Assembly (NCBI GenBank): GCA_019119355.1
Contig: DWXE01000026.1
Location: forward strand, 79,895-143,894
Direction: 5' to 3'
Source: Candidatus Eisenbergiella merdigallinarum
GTDB taxonomy: Bacteria > Bacillota > Clostridia > Lachnospirales > Lachnospiraceae
DNA length: 64,000 bases
This document shows, piece by piece, positions 42,303-49,326 of this stretch. The notes beneath the pieces were generated by a model, which did not search any database, was not told the DNA's origin, and saw only the letters and a program-made list of their open reading frames with translations. Position 1 is the first letter of the stretch, and every line of letters begins with the position of its first letter. Made by a program: the position numbers and the translations under genes.

Positions 42303-43030
42303 TGGCATATATAGAAGTCAACGCGCTGTCCGTCTGCCTGTCGGGCACTTTTGAAGCCTGCATCTTCGCGCCGGAGCCAAAGGCTTTGCAGGAAGGAAAT
42401 TCGTTTCCGGTTGTCTGGTATATCCATGAGGACGGGGATTCTCCGTACGGGTTGCTTCGGCATACGGATATTCTGGAAAAACTGGCGGTGGAAGAAAGGC
42501 TGTTCGTCATCGCGCCGGCAGCGGGGCATTCTCTGTGTACGGATATGGCCTGGGGAACGAAAAACGAGACGTTTTTGTCCGGGGAATGCGTTGAAATTTT
42601 CCGTTTCCTGTATCCTCTGAGCAGGGATCCGCAGAAAAATACCGTTGTCGGTATCGGAACGGGAGCGTATGGCGCATGCAAGCTGGCGTTGAATCATCCG
42701 GAAGTATTTGGCAGGGGAGTTGCGATAGAAGGAAGGCTGGATCCGGTAAAAGGGGGATTTCCCTGCCAGTCCCGGGCCTCTCTGGAAGCCGTTTTTGGGG
42801 ATCCGGAAGCGGTGGCAGGGAGCAGGAACGACCTGTTTTGGTCGGCAGGGGAATCCGGCGGAAATCTGACGCTGCTGTGCGGCAGGAATTCCGACGCCTA
42901 TCCGGAAAACGAAAGGCTCGCCCGCATGAGTCCCAGGATCGTTCTCAGGACCGCGGAGGAAGGGAACGATGAAAGATCCTTTGTGGAACGGCAGCTGGAA
43001 GCGCTGGCTGAGCGGCTACGACAAAAATAA
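42299..43030 (+). CDS. Esterase-like protein lacking the nucleophilic serine
   Basis: 243 aa, same fold as the preceding esterase by pattern: FPVVWYIHEDGDSPYGLLRHTDI at the start, LYPLSRDPQKNTVVGIGTGAYGACKLALNHPEVFG in the middle. The elbow G-x-S-x-G is GIGTG (118-122), with Gly 120 where the partner has Ser 125, so it cannot act by the usual mechanism. The C-terminal acid/His region is short and no HG-x-H motif is clear. It is translationally coupled to the active esterase, so a non-catalytic partner role (heteromer or binding) is the simplest idea. The right copy of the 18-bp repeat forms its last codons. Confidence 0.75.
   Translation: MMAYIEVNALSVCLSGTFEACIFAPEPKALQEGNSFPVVWYIHEDGDSPYGLLRHTDILEKLAVEERLFVIAPAAGHSLCTDMAWGTKNETFLSGECVEIFRFLYPLSRDPQKNTVVGIGTGAYGACKLALNHPEVFGRGVAIEGRLDPVKGGFPCQSRASLEAVFGDPEAVAGSRNDLFWSAGESGGNLTLLCGRNSDAYPENERLARMSPRIVLRTAEEGNDERSFVERQLEALAERLRQK
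43003..43020. repeat. Direct repeat, right copy (island boundary)
   Basis: Identical to 24372-24389. Here it is read in frame as the C-terminal residues LAERLR of the esterase-like protein, ten bases before the gene's end. A G-rich hairpin follows at 43037. Confidence 0.75.
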
Positions 43031-43079
43031 AAACCGGGGGCAGGCACGGCTCGCGTCTCGCATGAGCCATACCTGCCCC
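43022..43079 (-). terminator. Terminator of the DtxR-oxidoreductase transcript
   Basis: GGGGCAGG (43037-43044) pairs with CCTGCCCC (43072-43079), with an inner GGCTC/GAGCC stem. On the minus strand it is followed by CGGTTTTTATTTTT, a good T-tract; on the plus strand it could also stop the esterase operon. Confidence 0.75.
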
Positions 43080-43114
43080 TGAATGTTTGGAAAATCAAAA
43101 TGGATGATTCAGCG

Positions 43115-43486
43115 TCATTCGGCAAACTGTCGGACGTGATCCTTGATGGCGGCGAAGCTCTCCGGGCTGATCACATGTTCCATCCGGCAGGCATCCCTGG
43201 CGGCGATGGCCGGATCGACGCCCAGCCGGATGAGCCATTTCGACAGAAGTTCGTGCCGTTCGTAGATCATCTCGGCGATCTGCCGCCCGCTGTCCGTCAG
43301 GTAGATGAATCCTTCCCGGGTCACCGTGATGTGGTTCTTTTCCCGGAGATTCTTCATGGCGACGCTGACGCTGGACTTTTTGAATCCCATTTCTTCCGCG
43401 ATGTCCACGGATCTGACCACAGGGTGACTTTTGCTCAGGATCAGTATCGTTTCCAGATAATTTTCCGCAGATTCGTTTACGACCAT
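43115..43486 (-). CDS. DtxR/IdeR-type iron-dependent transcriptional regulator
   Basis: 123 aa, metalloregulator with winged HTH (VRSVDIAEEMGFKKSSVSVAMKNLREKNHI) and a dimerisation/metal domain; no SH3 domain. Metal-site positions read His 78 (YERHELL), Cys 100, Glu 103 and His 104 (DACRMEHV). This is the DtxR Cys-Glu-His set, not the Glu-Glu-His of MntR, so iron is the likely co-repressor (family knowledge). The ATG at 43486 is preferred: AAAGGG lies 9 nt upstream. A GTG at 43504 overlapping the preceding stop is an alternative. A matching operator lies at 23052, before the flavodoxin operon. Confidence 0.9.
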   Translation of the reverse strand: MVVNESAENYLETILILSKSHPVVRSVDIAEEMGFKKSSVSVAMKNLREKNHITVTREGFIYLTDSGRQIAEMIYERHELLSKWLIRLGVDPAIAARDACRMEHVISPESFAAIKDHVRQFAE

Positions 43487-43500
43487 TTCATTTGTCCCTT

Positions 43501-44484
43501 TCACAGCTTTTCGATTTCATCCGGATATTTGACGCCGAACTGGGCGCGCAGGTCATCCATCCACTCCATCATGCGGACCGTCTCAGCGTGAGGCATCAGA
43601 GGGCATTCCACGCCGCCCGCGTCCAGCGCGCGGATGCAGGCCTCCACCTCGTACTCGTAGCCTGAAATACACTTTGGAGCGCGATAGGAGGCGATGAGGA
43701 TGCGATCCCTGTTGTATACGCGGAGCTCCTCCGGGCAGTTGATGTTGACGATCTCCAGCATGCCGTTGTCGCAGTCGATGACGCCCCTGCGGTCGCTCAT
43801 TCCCTGCATGGTGGCGTTGAGCACGGCCATCCGGCCGTCCGCGTACTGCAGGGTGATGGAATCCTGGCTGTCCACTCCTTTATCCGTCAAAACGGCGGTG
43901 CCTTTGATGGAGACGGGATCATTCCCGAAAACCATGGCGGCGAAATTCAGAGGGTAGACGCCCACGTCCAGAAGGGCGCCGCCGGCCAGGGAGGGCTCCT
44001 TTAAGCGCTCCACATGGCTGATCATATATCCCAGGTTGGCGGTCAGCAGCCAGGGCTTTCCGACGATGCCGCTGCGCAGCACTTCGTTGATGGTGCCCCG
44101 CATGGGTACGAATCTGGTCCACATGGCTTCCGTGAGAAGGAGGCGTTTCTCTTCTGCGATGCGAAACAGTTCTCTGGCCTGGGCCGCGTTGACGGTGAAG
44201 GCCTTTTCGCAGAGGACGTGCTTGCCGTGCTCCAGGCAGAGCCTGGCGTGGGAATAGTGATGGGAGTGGGGCGTCGCGATGTAGACCAGATCCACGCCCG
44301 GGTCCGCGAGCATTTCCTCATAGGATCCGTAAGCCTTCTTCACACCCCATTTTGCGGCGAACTCGCGCGCTTTATTCAGATCGCGGCTGGCTACCGCGAA
44401 GTTGCAGGCAGAAGTCATCTGCGAGATGGTTTTGGCCATGGCGGAAGCGATGCCGCCGGCCCCCAGAATACCAACCTTTAACAT
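43501..44484 (-). CDS. Gfo/Idh/MocA family oxidoreductase
   Basis: 327 aa NAD(P)-dependent dehydrogenase, cytoplasmic. The Rossmann motif is GILGAGGIASAMA at the N-terminus, followed by DLVYIATPHSHHY and the signature catalytic Lys stretch GKHVLCEKAFTVN (EKP-type with Ala for Pro). The C-terminal sheet domain carries GGALLDVGVYPLNF. Dihydrodiol/xylose-dehydrogenase-like members look the same; the substrate is unknown. The second of two close ATGs is used, since AGGAGG is 7 nt from it. It is the first gene of the operon with the DtxR gene, whose start overlaps its stop region. Confidence 0.9.
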   Translation of the reverse strand: MLKVGILGAGGIASAMAKTISQMTSACNFAVASRDLNKAREFAAKWGVKKAYGSYEEMLADPGVDLVYIATPHSHHYSHARLCLEHGKHVLCEKAFTVNAAQARELFRIAEEKRLLLTEAMWTRFVPMRGTINEVLRSGIVGKPWLLTANLGYMISHVERLKEPSLAGGALLDVGVYPLNFAAMVFGNDPVSIKGTAVLTDKGVDSQDSITLQYADGRMAVLNATMQGMSDRRGVIDCDNGMLEIVNINCPEELRVYNRDRILIASYRAPKCISGYEYEVEACIRALDAGGVECPLMPHAETVRMMEWMDDLRAQFGVKYPDEIEKL

Positions 44485-44555
44485 AGTCATCCCTCCTGTT
44501 TCTTTTCCATAATCATAATTCATTCGGCAGGGATTGTAAAGAAAATAAATCCCCG

Positions 44556-44584
44556 TTGACACCGTGCGGGCACTGCTGTATAAT
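44556..44584 (+). promoter_or_regulatory. Consensus promoter of the ABC exporter operon
   Basis: TTGACA (44556-44561), 17-nt spacer, TATAAT (44579-44584): a full consensus vegetative promoter, 55 nt before the ATPase gene. Confidence 0.92.
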
Positions 44585-44639
44585 TGTACTAAATCAATAA
44601 TACAAAAGTCGCTGCTGCGGCGGACAGGAGAGAAAAGCC

Positions 44640-45365
44640 ATGTTGGAGATCAGGAATTTTTCCAAATCCTATACCGGGAACCGGAAAGCTGTGGATCAGC
44701 TGAACCTTTCGGTCCCGGACGGACAGATTACGGGATTTATCGGGCACAACGGCGCGGGCAAGACCACCACGCTGCGCTGCGTGGCCGGGATTCTGGATTT
44801 TCGGGAAGGGTCGATTTTCATAGACGGACACGATATTCACAAAGAACCGGTGGAGGCCAAACGCGTCACCGCGTTTCTGCCGGATAATCCGGAGCTCTAC
44901 GATTTCATGAGCGGAATCAAATATCTGAAATTCGTGGCGGATCTGTATCGGATTCCTGCGGACGTGAGGACCGAACGGATCGGGAAATATGCGGACGCCT
45001 TTGAGATGACGGGCGTGCTGGGCAGCCCGGTTTCGGGATACAGCCACGGCATGAAACAGAAGCTGGCGCTCATTTCGGCCCTGATCCGCGCGCCCAGGCT
45101 GCTCATTCTGGACGAACCCTTCGTGGGGCTGGATCCTTCGGCCGCTTTCGTGATGAAGCAGTTTTTAAGGGAAGTATGCGAGAAAGGAGGGTCCGTCCTG
45201 TTTTCCACCCACGTCCTGGAAGTGGCGGAAAAGCTGTGCGACCGGATCGCCATCATCCGCGGCGGAAAGCTGGTGGAGGAGGGGCCCACGGAACAGATCG
45301 TGGGGAAGGAGAGCCTGGAGACCGTCTTTCTGGAGCTGGCACAGGAGGGGAAGGAAGATGCGTGA
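44640..45365 (+). CDS. ABC transporter ATP-binding protein (exporter type)
   Basis: 241 aa. Walker A GHNGAGKTTT (35-44), Q-loop in TAFLPDNPELYDFMSG, signature SGYSHGMKQKLALISAL, Walker B LLILDEPFVGLD, and switch His in LFSTHVLEVAEK. It resembles the EcsA/CcmA/YxlF group, in which ATPase and multi-spanning permease are separate. AGGAG lies upstream of the ATG. Its stop overlaps the start of the permease gene by 8 nt. Substrate unknown. Confidence 0.92.
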   Translation: MLEIRNFSKSYTGNRKAVDQLNLSVPDGQITGFIGHNGAGKTTTLRCVAGILDFREGSIFIDGHDIHKEPVEAKRVTAFLPDNPELYDFMSGIKYLKFVADLYRIPADVRTERIGKYADAFEMTGVLGSPVSGYSHGMKQKLALISALIRAPRLLILDEPFVGLDPSAAFVMKQFLREVCEKGGSVLFSTHVLEVAEKLCDRIAIIRGGKLVEEGPTEQIVGKESLETVFLELAQEGKEDA

Positions 45366-46938
45366 ATTGAAATTGCTGGTGGGAGTCAGTTTTCGGCAGA
45401 TGCTGCATACGTTCGCTACGGGACAGGGGAAAAAGCGGAATGTCACCGTGGCCGGAGCCATGGGGCTGATGGCCTTCCTGGCCCTCTACATTTCCGGGCT
45501 CTACAGCTGGATGATGGGCGGGCTGCTGCAGGAAGCCGGCGTTGTGGATTTCCTGATTCCCGTGATGACTTTGCTTGCGGTGGCGGTGAGCCTGGTCTTC
45601 ACCTTTTTTGCGGCCAGCGGAATCGTTTTCGGGGGCAAGGATACGGACCTCATCCTCTCCATGCCCGTGAGCGCGTTTGCGGTGATGCTCTCCAGGATGA
45701 GCGCGCTCTATCTGGAAAACCTTCTGTTCGTCGGGCTCTGGATGATTCCCACAGGGGCGGCCGGTTTCGTTTTTGGCGGCCGGACGGATCCCCTTTACTT
45801 TCTGCGGCTGGCGCTGGCCATTTTGTTCGTCCCCTTTCTGCCATCCCTGCTGGCGTCCCTGGGCGGCTATGCCATCGCCTGGGCCAGCGCGAGGATGAAG
45901 CGCCGGGCTCTGGTTTCCAATCTGATTTCCATCCTCCTGTTTCTGGGGCTGATCATCGGATGCATGCAGATCAACCGGATCGGCACCCTTTTGCTGGAGC
46001 ACGAAGAGGAGGCCAGGAGGCTGTTCATGACCTGGCTTTTACCCATTGGGCTGCTGGGAATGGGGATGGAGGGAAACTGGGCGGCGCTGGCGGGCAGCCT
46101 CGGGCTGTGCGTCCTGCCCTTTCTGGCCGCGACCTGGCTCTTCTCCACCCGGTATCAGAAGATCCTGTCCAGCCTCCAGTCCCGACTGGTGCGCACCGAC
46201 TACCGCCTGACGAAGGTGGGAGCGCGCGGACCCTTTGAAGCCATGGTCAAAAAGGAGGTCGGACGTCTTTTTTCCACCACGGCCTATCTGCTCAATGCCG
46301 GCATGGGCGTCTTCCTTCTGCTGGCGGCCGGAATCTGGATGGCGGTAGCCCGGGATCAGATCGCCCCGCTGGTTTCGATTGCAGGACACGATGCGGCCGA
46401 TCCTGTCGTTCTGGGCTGCATGGCCTTTCTGCTGACCACCGTGTACCCGTCGGCGGTCTCCATCAGCCTGGAAGGCAGGACGATCTGGCTGTTGAAGGAA
46501 GCGCCGCTGAAGCCTTCGGCGCTCTTCGGAGCGAAAGCCTGCCTGAACCTGATCCTCGCCTGGCCGGCAACGCTGGTCTTTACGGCCCTTTCCGCGTTCG
46601 CCCTGGAAATGGCGCCGGCGCGGGCGGCATGCATGGCGCTGTCCGGCCTGGCGCTGAGCGGATTTCTGGCCGTTGCCGGCCTGGCGCTCAATCTTCACTT
46701 CCCCAAGCTGGACTGCGACAACGATACGGTGGTGATCAAGCAGTCCGCCTCCGCCATGATCGCCTGCTTCGGATCCATAATTCTGGTGGCCCTGTCCGCA
46801 GGGCTGTACGTTCTGGTGGGGAACCGGATCGGGATGGAGGCCTTCTGTCTGGCGATGACGGCGTTGTTCGCCGTTTCGGGACTGGTTTTATGGAAGATTC
46901 TGATGCAAAAAGGACCTTCCCGGCTGGAGGCGCTGTAG
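45358..46938 (+). CDS. ABC-2-type exporter permease, 526 aa
   Basis: Polytopic membrane protein with about 12 hydrophobic segments (for example MGLMAFLALYISGLYSWM, FLIPVMTLLAVAVSLVFTFFAASGI, LALAILFVPFLPSLLASLGGYAIAW, FAVSGLVLWKIL) and a cytoplasmic stretch FGGKDTDLILSMPVSAFAVMLSR that probably contacts the ATPase. It is longer than simple ABC-2 permeases and resembles putative bacitracin/teichoic-type or EcsB-like exporters; no substrate can be assigned. It is translationally coupled to the upstream ATPase. Confidence 0.85.
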   Translation: MRELKLLVGVSFRQMLHTFATGQGKKRNVTVAGAMGLMAFLALYISGLYSWMMGGLLQEAGVVDFLIPVMTLLAVAVSLVFTFFAASGIVFGGKDTDLILSMPVSAFAVMLSRMSALYLENLLFVGLWMIPTGAAGFVFGGRTDPLYFLRLALAILFVPFLPSLLASLGGYAIAWASARMKRRALVSNLISILLFLGLIIGCMQINRIGTLLLEHEEEARRLFMTWLLPIGLLGMGMEGNWAALAGSLGLCVLPFLAATWLFSTRYQKILSSLQSRLVRTDYRLTKVGARGPFEAMVKKEVGRLFSTTAYLLNAGMGVFLLLAAGIWMAVARDQIAPLVSIAGHDAADPVVLGCMAFLLTTVYPSAVSISLEGRTIWLLKEAPLKPSALFGAKACLNLILAWPATLVFTALSAFALEMAPARAACMALSGLALSGFLAVAGLALNLHFPKLDCDNDTVVIKQSASAMIACFGSIILVALSAGLYVLVGNRIGMEAFCLAMTALFAVSGLVLWKILMQKGPSRLEAL

Positions 46939-46952
46939 GAAATTTTTGAGAT

Positions 46953-46966
46953 CGTCTGTACAGACG
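46953..46966. promoter_or_regulatory. 14-bp perfect palindrome upstream of the FeoB-associated gene
   Basis: CGTCTGTACAGACG is its own reverse complement and lies 13 nt before TATAAA (46979-46984), where a -35 would be. It may be a protein-binding site or a small hairpin. No known operator consensus is matched. Confidence 0.4.
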
Positions 46967-47015
46967 GCGCCGTACGGGTATAAAATAGGAACAAAAAAGA
47001 AAGGGGACGGTCGGG

Positions 47016-47177
47016 ATGGCGGATCTCATTGTTCTGGCGCTGGTGGCCGGATACGGCATCTTCGTTCTGGTCCGGCGCCATCGGAGGAAAAGGAAGGGAG
47101 GGGGCTGCTGCGGGTGCAGCGGTTGTTCCGGATGCGCTCAGGCTGCGGGCGGTCTGGATTCCGGCGAAGAGGATTGA
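47016..47177 (+). CDS. FeoB-associated Cys-rich membrane protein
   Basis: 53 aa. One N-terminal transmembrane helix (MADLIVLALVAGYGIFVLV), a basic cluster RRHRRKRK and a Cys knot GGGCCGCSGCSGCAQ with five cysteines in ten residues, then an acidic end. This is the pattern of the FeoB_associated family, small proteins usually encoded beside feoB and thought to help in iron transfer at the membrane. Here it stands alone, 42.6 kb from feoAB and 77 bp after the exporter permease. AAAGGGGACGG precedes the ATG. A strong terminator follows at 47237. Confidence 0.88.
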   Translation: MADLIVLALVAGYGIFVLVRRHRRKRKGGGCCGCSGCSGCAQAAGGLDSGEED

Positions 47178-47236
47178 ATCCCCGCGCCATCGGGAAAGGA
47201 ACAGGATTTGACAATCGAATGGAAGCGACCAAAACG

Positions 47237-47285
47237 GCCGCGCCGGAAAGAATCCGAAAGGATTTTCGCCGGCGCGGCTGTTTTT
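47237..47285 (+). terminator. Intrinsic terminator after the FeoB-associated gene
   Basis: 10-bp GC stem (GCCGCGCCGG, 47237-47246, with 47269-47278), an inner AATCC/GGATT stem and TGTTTTT. It separates the iron/exporter region from the regulator pair. Confidence 0.88.
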
Positions 47286-47295
47286 CTGGAAGGAA

Positions 47296-47622
47296 TCAGT
47301 CCTTTTTTCTCAAAAATTTCAGATAGCGTATATAGTGCTGCAGCTGATTCAGTTCTTCCTCTGAAAAGTCCTGGATTTCCAGGGACATCCCCCTGTCCCC
47401 ATCCCGCTTTTCGGCCAGCTCCCCGGCCAGAAGTTCCAGCTCATCCGTGGTGATTCCCAGGGCTGTGCAAATGGAACAGATAGAGCCGTAGCTGGACTTT
47501 TCGACGCCCCTGTCGAAAATGGATTTTACGGTCGTGTAGGGAATCCCGGTTTCCCTGGCGATATCTGCTGTGCTCAATCCCTTCTGGCGCATCAGTTCCC
47601 TCAATATTTCATTTCTTTTCAT
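47296..47622 (-). CDS. XRE family transcriptional regulator
   Basis: 108 aa. N-terminal HTH: RELMRQKGLSTADIARETGIPYTTVKSIFDRGVEKSSYGSICSICTALGITTDEL. The C-terminal helix EEELNQLQHYIRYLKFLRKKD probably drives dimerisation. It resembles small Cro/CI-type regulators of gut Clostridia. The AGGAG ribosome binding site is 8 nt before the ATG. A minus-strand TATACT with extended TGC (47669-47664) lies about 45 nt upstream. It is divergent from the small HTH gene and the polysaccharide locus. Confidence 0.88.
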   Translation of the reverse strand: MKRNEILRELMRQKGLSTADIARETGIPYTTVKSIFDRGVEKSSYGSICSICTALGITTDELELLAGELAEKRDGDRGMSLEIQDFSEEELNQLQHYIRYLKFLRKKD

Positions 47623-47663
47623 GGGTAAAACTCCTGTCTTCCAAAAATATCCCCCTGCGCTTT

Positions 47664-47692
47664 AGTATAGCATTTTTTTCGAAGATTCACTA
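47664..47692 (-). promoter_or_regulatory. Promoter of the XRE regulator gene
   Basis: On the minus strand, TATACT (47669-47664) preceded by TGC, with TAGTGA 17 nt upstream as a weak -35. Confidence 0.65.
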
Positions 47693-47752
47693 TGGAATTG
47701 CGCCGAATTATAACGCGGTGCTGCAGGTAACTTAACGGTGACGGAGAAACTC

Positions 47753-47806
47753 TTGACAATTACGATATAATGCAATATTATTTTACTAGCTACGATACAA
47801 TGCAAT
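47753..47806 (+). promoter_or_regulatory. Promoter with two direct repeats before the HTH/polysaccharide genes
   Basis: TTGACA (47753-47758), 17-nt spacer, TATTAT (47776-47781). Overlaid are two copies of TACGATAYAATGCAAT (47761-47776 and 47791-47806; one mismatch) spaced exactly 30 bp. An inverted GCATTGTA lies at 47861-47868. This looks like a regulator-binding array covering the -10 and the start point. Confidence 0.6.
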
Positions 47807-47882
47807 TCATAGAGTGACATAGAGCACAGAAAAGTACGAAATGACAATATATGGAATTCCGCATTGTAGATATGAGGTTGAA

Positions 47883-48107
47883 ATGGTTAAGATCGATTGC
47901 AGCAACTTGATCAACGAAATGAAAAAAAGAGGGATTACGTTTCACGAAATTGCATTTCTGTTGGGAAAAGAAGACAGCGCGATTACGGCCAAAGCGGAAG
48001 GAAAGACGGACTGGATGTACGAGGAAGCGGTCGCGGTGAGGAACGCGCTGTTTCCGGACTGCGAACTGGAATATCTCTTCCGGCAAAAGAACACCCATGA
48101 GGCATGA
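47883..48107 (+). CDS. Small HTH DNA-binding protein (74 aa)
   Basis: MVKIDCSNLINEMKKRGITFHEIAFLLGKEDSAITAKAEGKTDWMYEEAVAVRNALFPDCELEYLF has the spacing of the XRE-like HTH of phage-type mini-regulators. The ATG at 47883 has GAGG 5 nt upstream; an earlier in-frame ATG (47841) has no ribosome binding site and would overlap the operator copy. It ends 10 bp before the first glycosyltransferase gene, so it may be the local regulator of the polysaccharide locus (inference), using the repeats in its own promoter. Confidence 0.7.
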   Translation: MVKIDCSNLINEMKKRGITFHEIAFLLGKEDSAITAKAEGKTDWMYEEAVAVRNALFPDCELEYLFRQKNTHEA

Positions 48108-48117
48108 GAGCGCAACC

Positions 48118-49326
48118 ATGAAAAAGGCTTTGATCATTACGACAATCAGCGGGTTCGTTCCGCAGTTCGAACTTCACAACGTTTCCATCCTTCAAAAAAT
48201 GGGATATGAAGTACATTACGCTTCCAATTTTAACCGGCCGGTGTATGAATTTGACGGAGCTCTCTTCCGAAAGCGAGGGATCGTCGTCCATCACTTTTCC
48301 ATCGAAAAGTCGCCGGCCCGCCTTTTCAAAAACATCAAAGCCTTCGGCGAACTGAAAGAGCTGCTTTGCCGGGAACGCTTTGACCTGATCCATTGTCACA
48401 ATCCCATGGGAGGTGTTCTGGGCCGGCTCGCCGGTTTTCTTTATGCGCCGGACGCCGTCATGGTCTATACGGCCCATGGATTTCATTTCTACAGGAATGC
48501 CCCGTGGAAGAACTGGATCCTGTTCTATCCGGTGGAGCGGATTTTGTCGCGGCTGACGGATTTCCTGATCGCGATCAACGAAGAAGATTATGAGCGGGCG
48601 AGGAAATTTCCCATCCGAAAGGGTGGAAGCGTCTGGAAAATCCCGGGAGTGGGGCTGGACGCGGAGCGCTTTTCGCCAAAATGGCAAAGCCGGCGGGAAC
48701 GAAAATCGGACCTCGGTTTTCCACCGGACTGTTTTCTCATCCTGTCCGCGGGAGAGCTCAACCGCAATAAAAACCACCGTGCGGTTATCCGCGCCATCCA
48801 CAGGCTGAACGACCCGGATCTCTGCTACGGGATCTGCGGAAGGGGCGTCGAAAAGGAGAGGCTGGAAAAGCTGATCGCGCGAAAGGGGCTGACCGGGCGG
48901 GTGAAGCTGCTGGGGTACCGGAAAGATATTCAGGAAATACTGCCTGCGGCGGACTGCTTTGCCTTTCCCTCCAGGAGGGAAGGGTTCGGCATGGCGGCTG
49001 TGGAAGCGATGTCCTGCGGAATCGGGCTCATCACCTCGGACTGCCGGGGGACGCGCGAATATATGGAGGACGGCGTGACCGGGATCGTCTGCGGCAGGAA
49101 TTGTACCAAAAGCTATATGGACGCGATTCGCCGCATGAAGGACGATCCTCTTTTTCGGGAGAAAACCGGAAGGGAAAACCGGAAGAGGGCGATGTCCTTC
49201 AGTCTGAAAGAAACCGGAAACGTGATGCGCCAGGTCTATCAGGCGGCCGCGGCCCGGCAAACTGAAATACAGGGGTGGAGAAATGAGTGCGGATGTGTTG
49301 ATCACGGTCGTGATGGGAGTCTATAA
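48118..49326 (+). CDS. GT4 family glycosyltransferase
   Basis: 402 aa GT-B retaining transferase, cytoplasmic face of the membrane. N-terminal acceptor domain: LIITTISGFVPQFELHN, HCHNPMGGVLGRLAGF, VYTAHGFHFYRNAP. C-terminal donor domain: LSAGELNRNKNHRAVIRAI, VKLLGYRKDIQEIL, and the E-x7-E motif REGFGMAAVEAMSCG. EpsD/CapM-like enzymes look similar (N-acetylglucosaminyl or galactosyl transfer). The ATG at 48118 has GAGAG about 8 nt upstream. The 3' end overlaps the next GT2 gene by 44 nt. Confidence 0.92.
   Translation: MKKALIITTISGFVPQFELHNVSILQKMGYEVHYASNFNRPVYEFDGALFRKRGIVVHHFSIEKSPARLFKNIKAFGELKELLCRERFDLIHCHNPMGGVLGRLAGFLYAPDAVMVYTAHGFHFYRNAPWKNWILFYPVERILSRLTDFLIAINEEDYERARKFPIRKGGSVWKIPGVGLDAERFSPKWQSRRERKSDLGFPPDCFLILSAGELNRNKNHRAVIRAIHRLNDPDLCYGICGRGVEKERLEKLIARKGLTGRVKLLGYRKDIQEILPAADCFAFPSRREGFGMAAVEAMSCGIGLITSDCRGTREYMEDGVTGIVCGRNCTKSYMDAIRRMKDDPLFREKTGRENRKRAMSFSLKETGNVMRQVYQAAAARQTEIQGWRNECGCVDHGRDGSL

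Noticed and set aside
24390..43002. Mobile-element machinery inside the repeat-framed island
   Set aside because: I looked for an integrase, resolvase, transposase or tRNA end and found none; the island is therefore reported only as repeat-flanked, not as an integrative element.
37207..43030. Antibiotic resistance role for the beta-lactamase-fold proteins and MFS carrier
   Set aside because: The two serine hydrolases lack export signals and sit among esterases and sugar transport genes; a catabolic role fits better.
47753..47771. TTGACA with TATAAT 7 nt downstream as a promoter
   Set aside because: The spacer is far too short for RNA polymerase; TATTAT at 47776 gives the correct 17-nt spacing.
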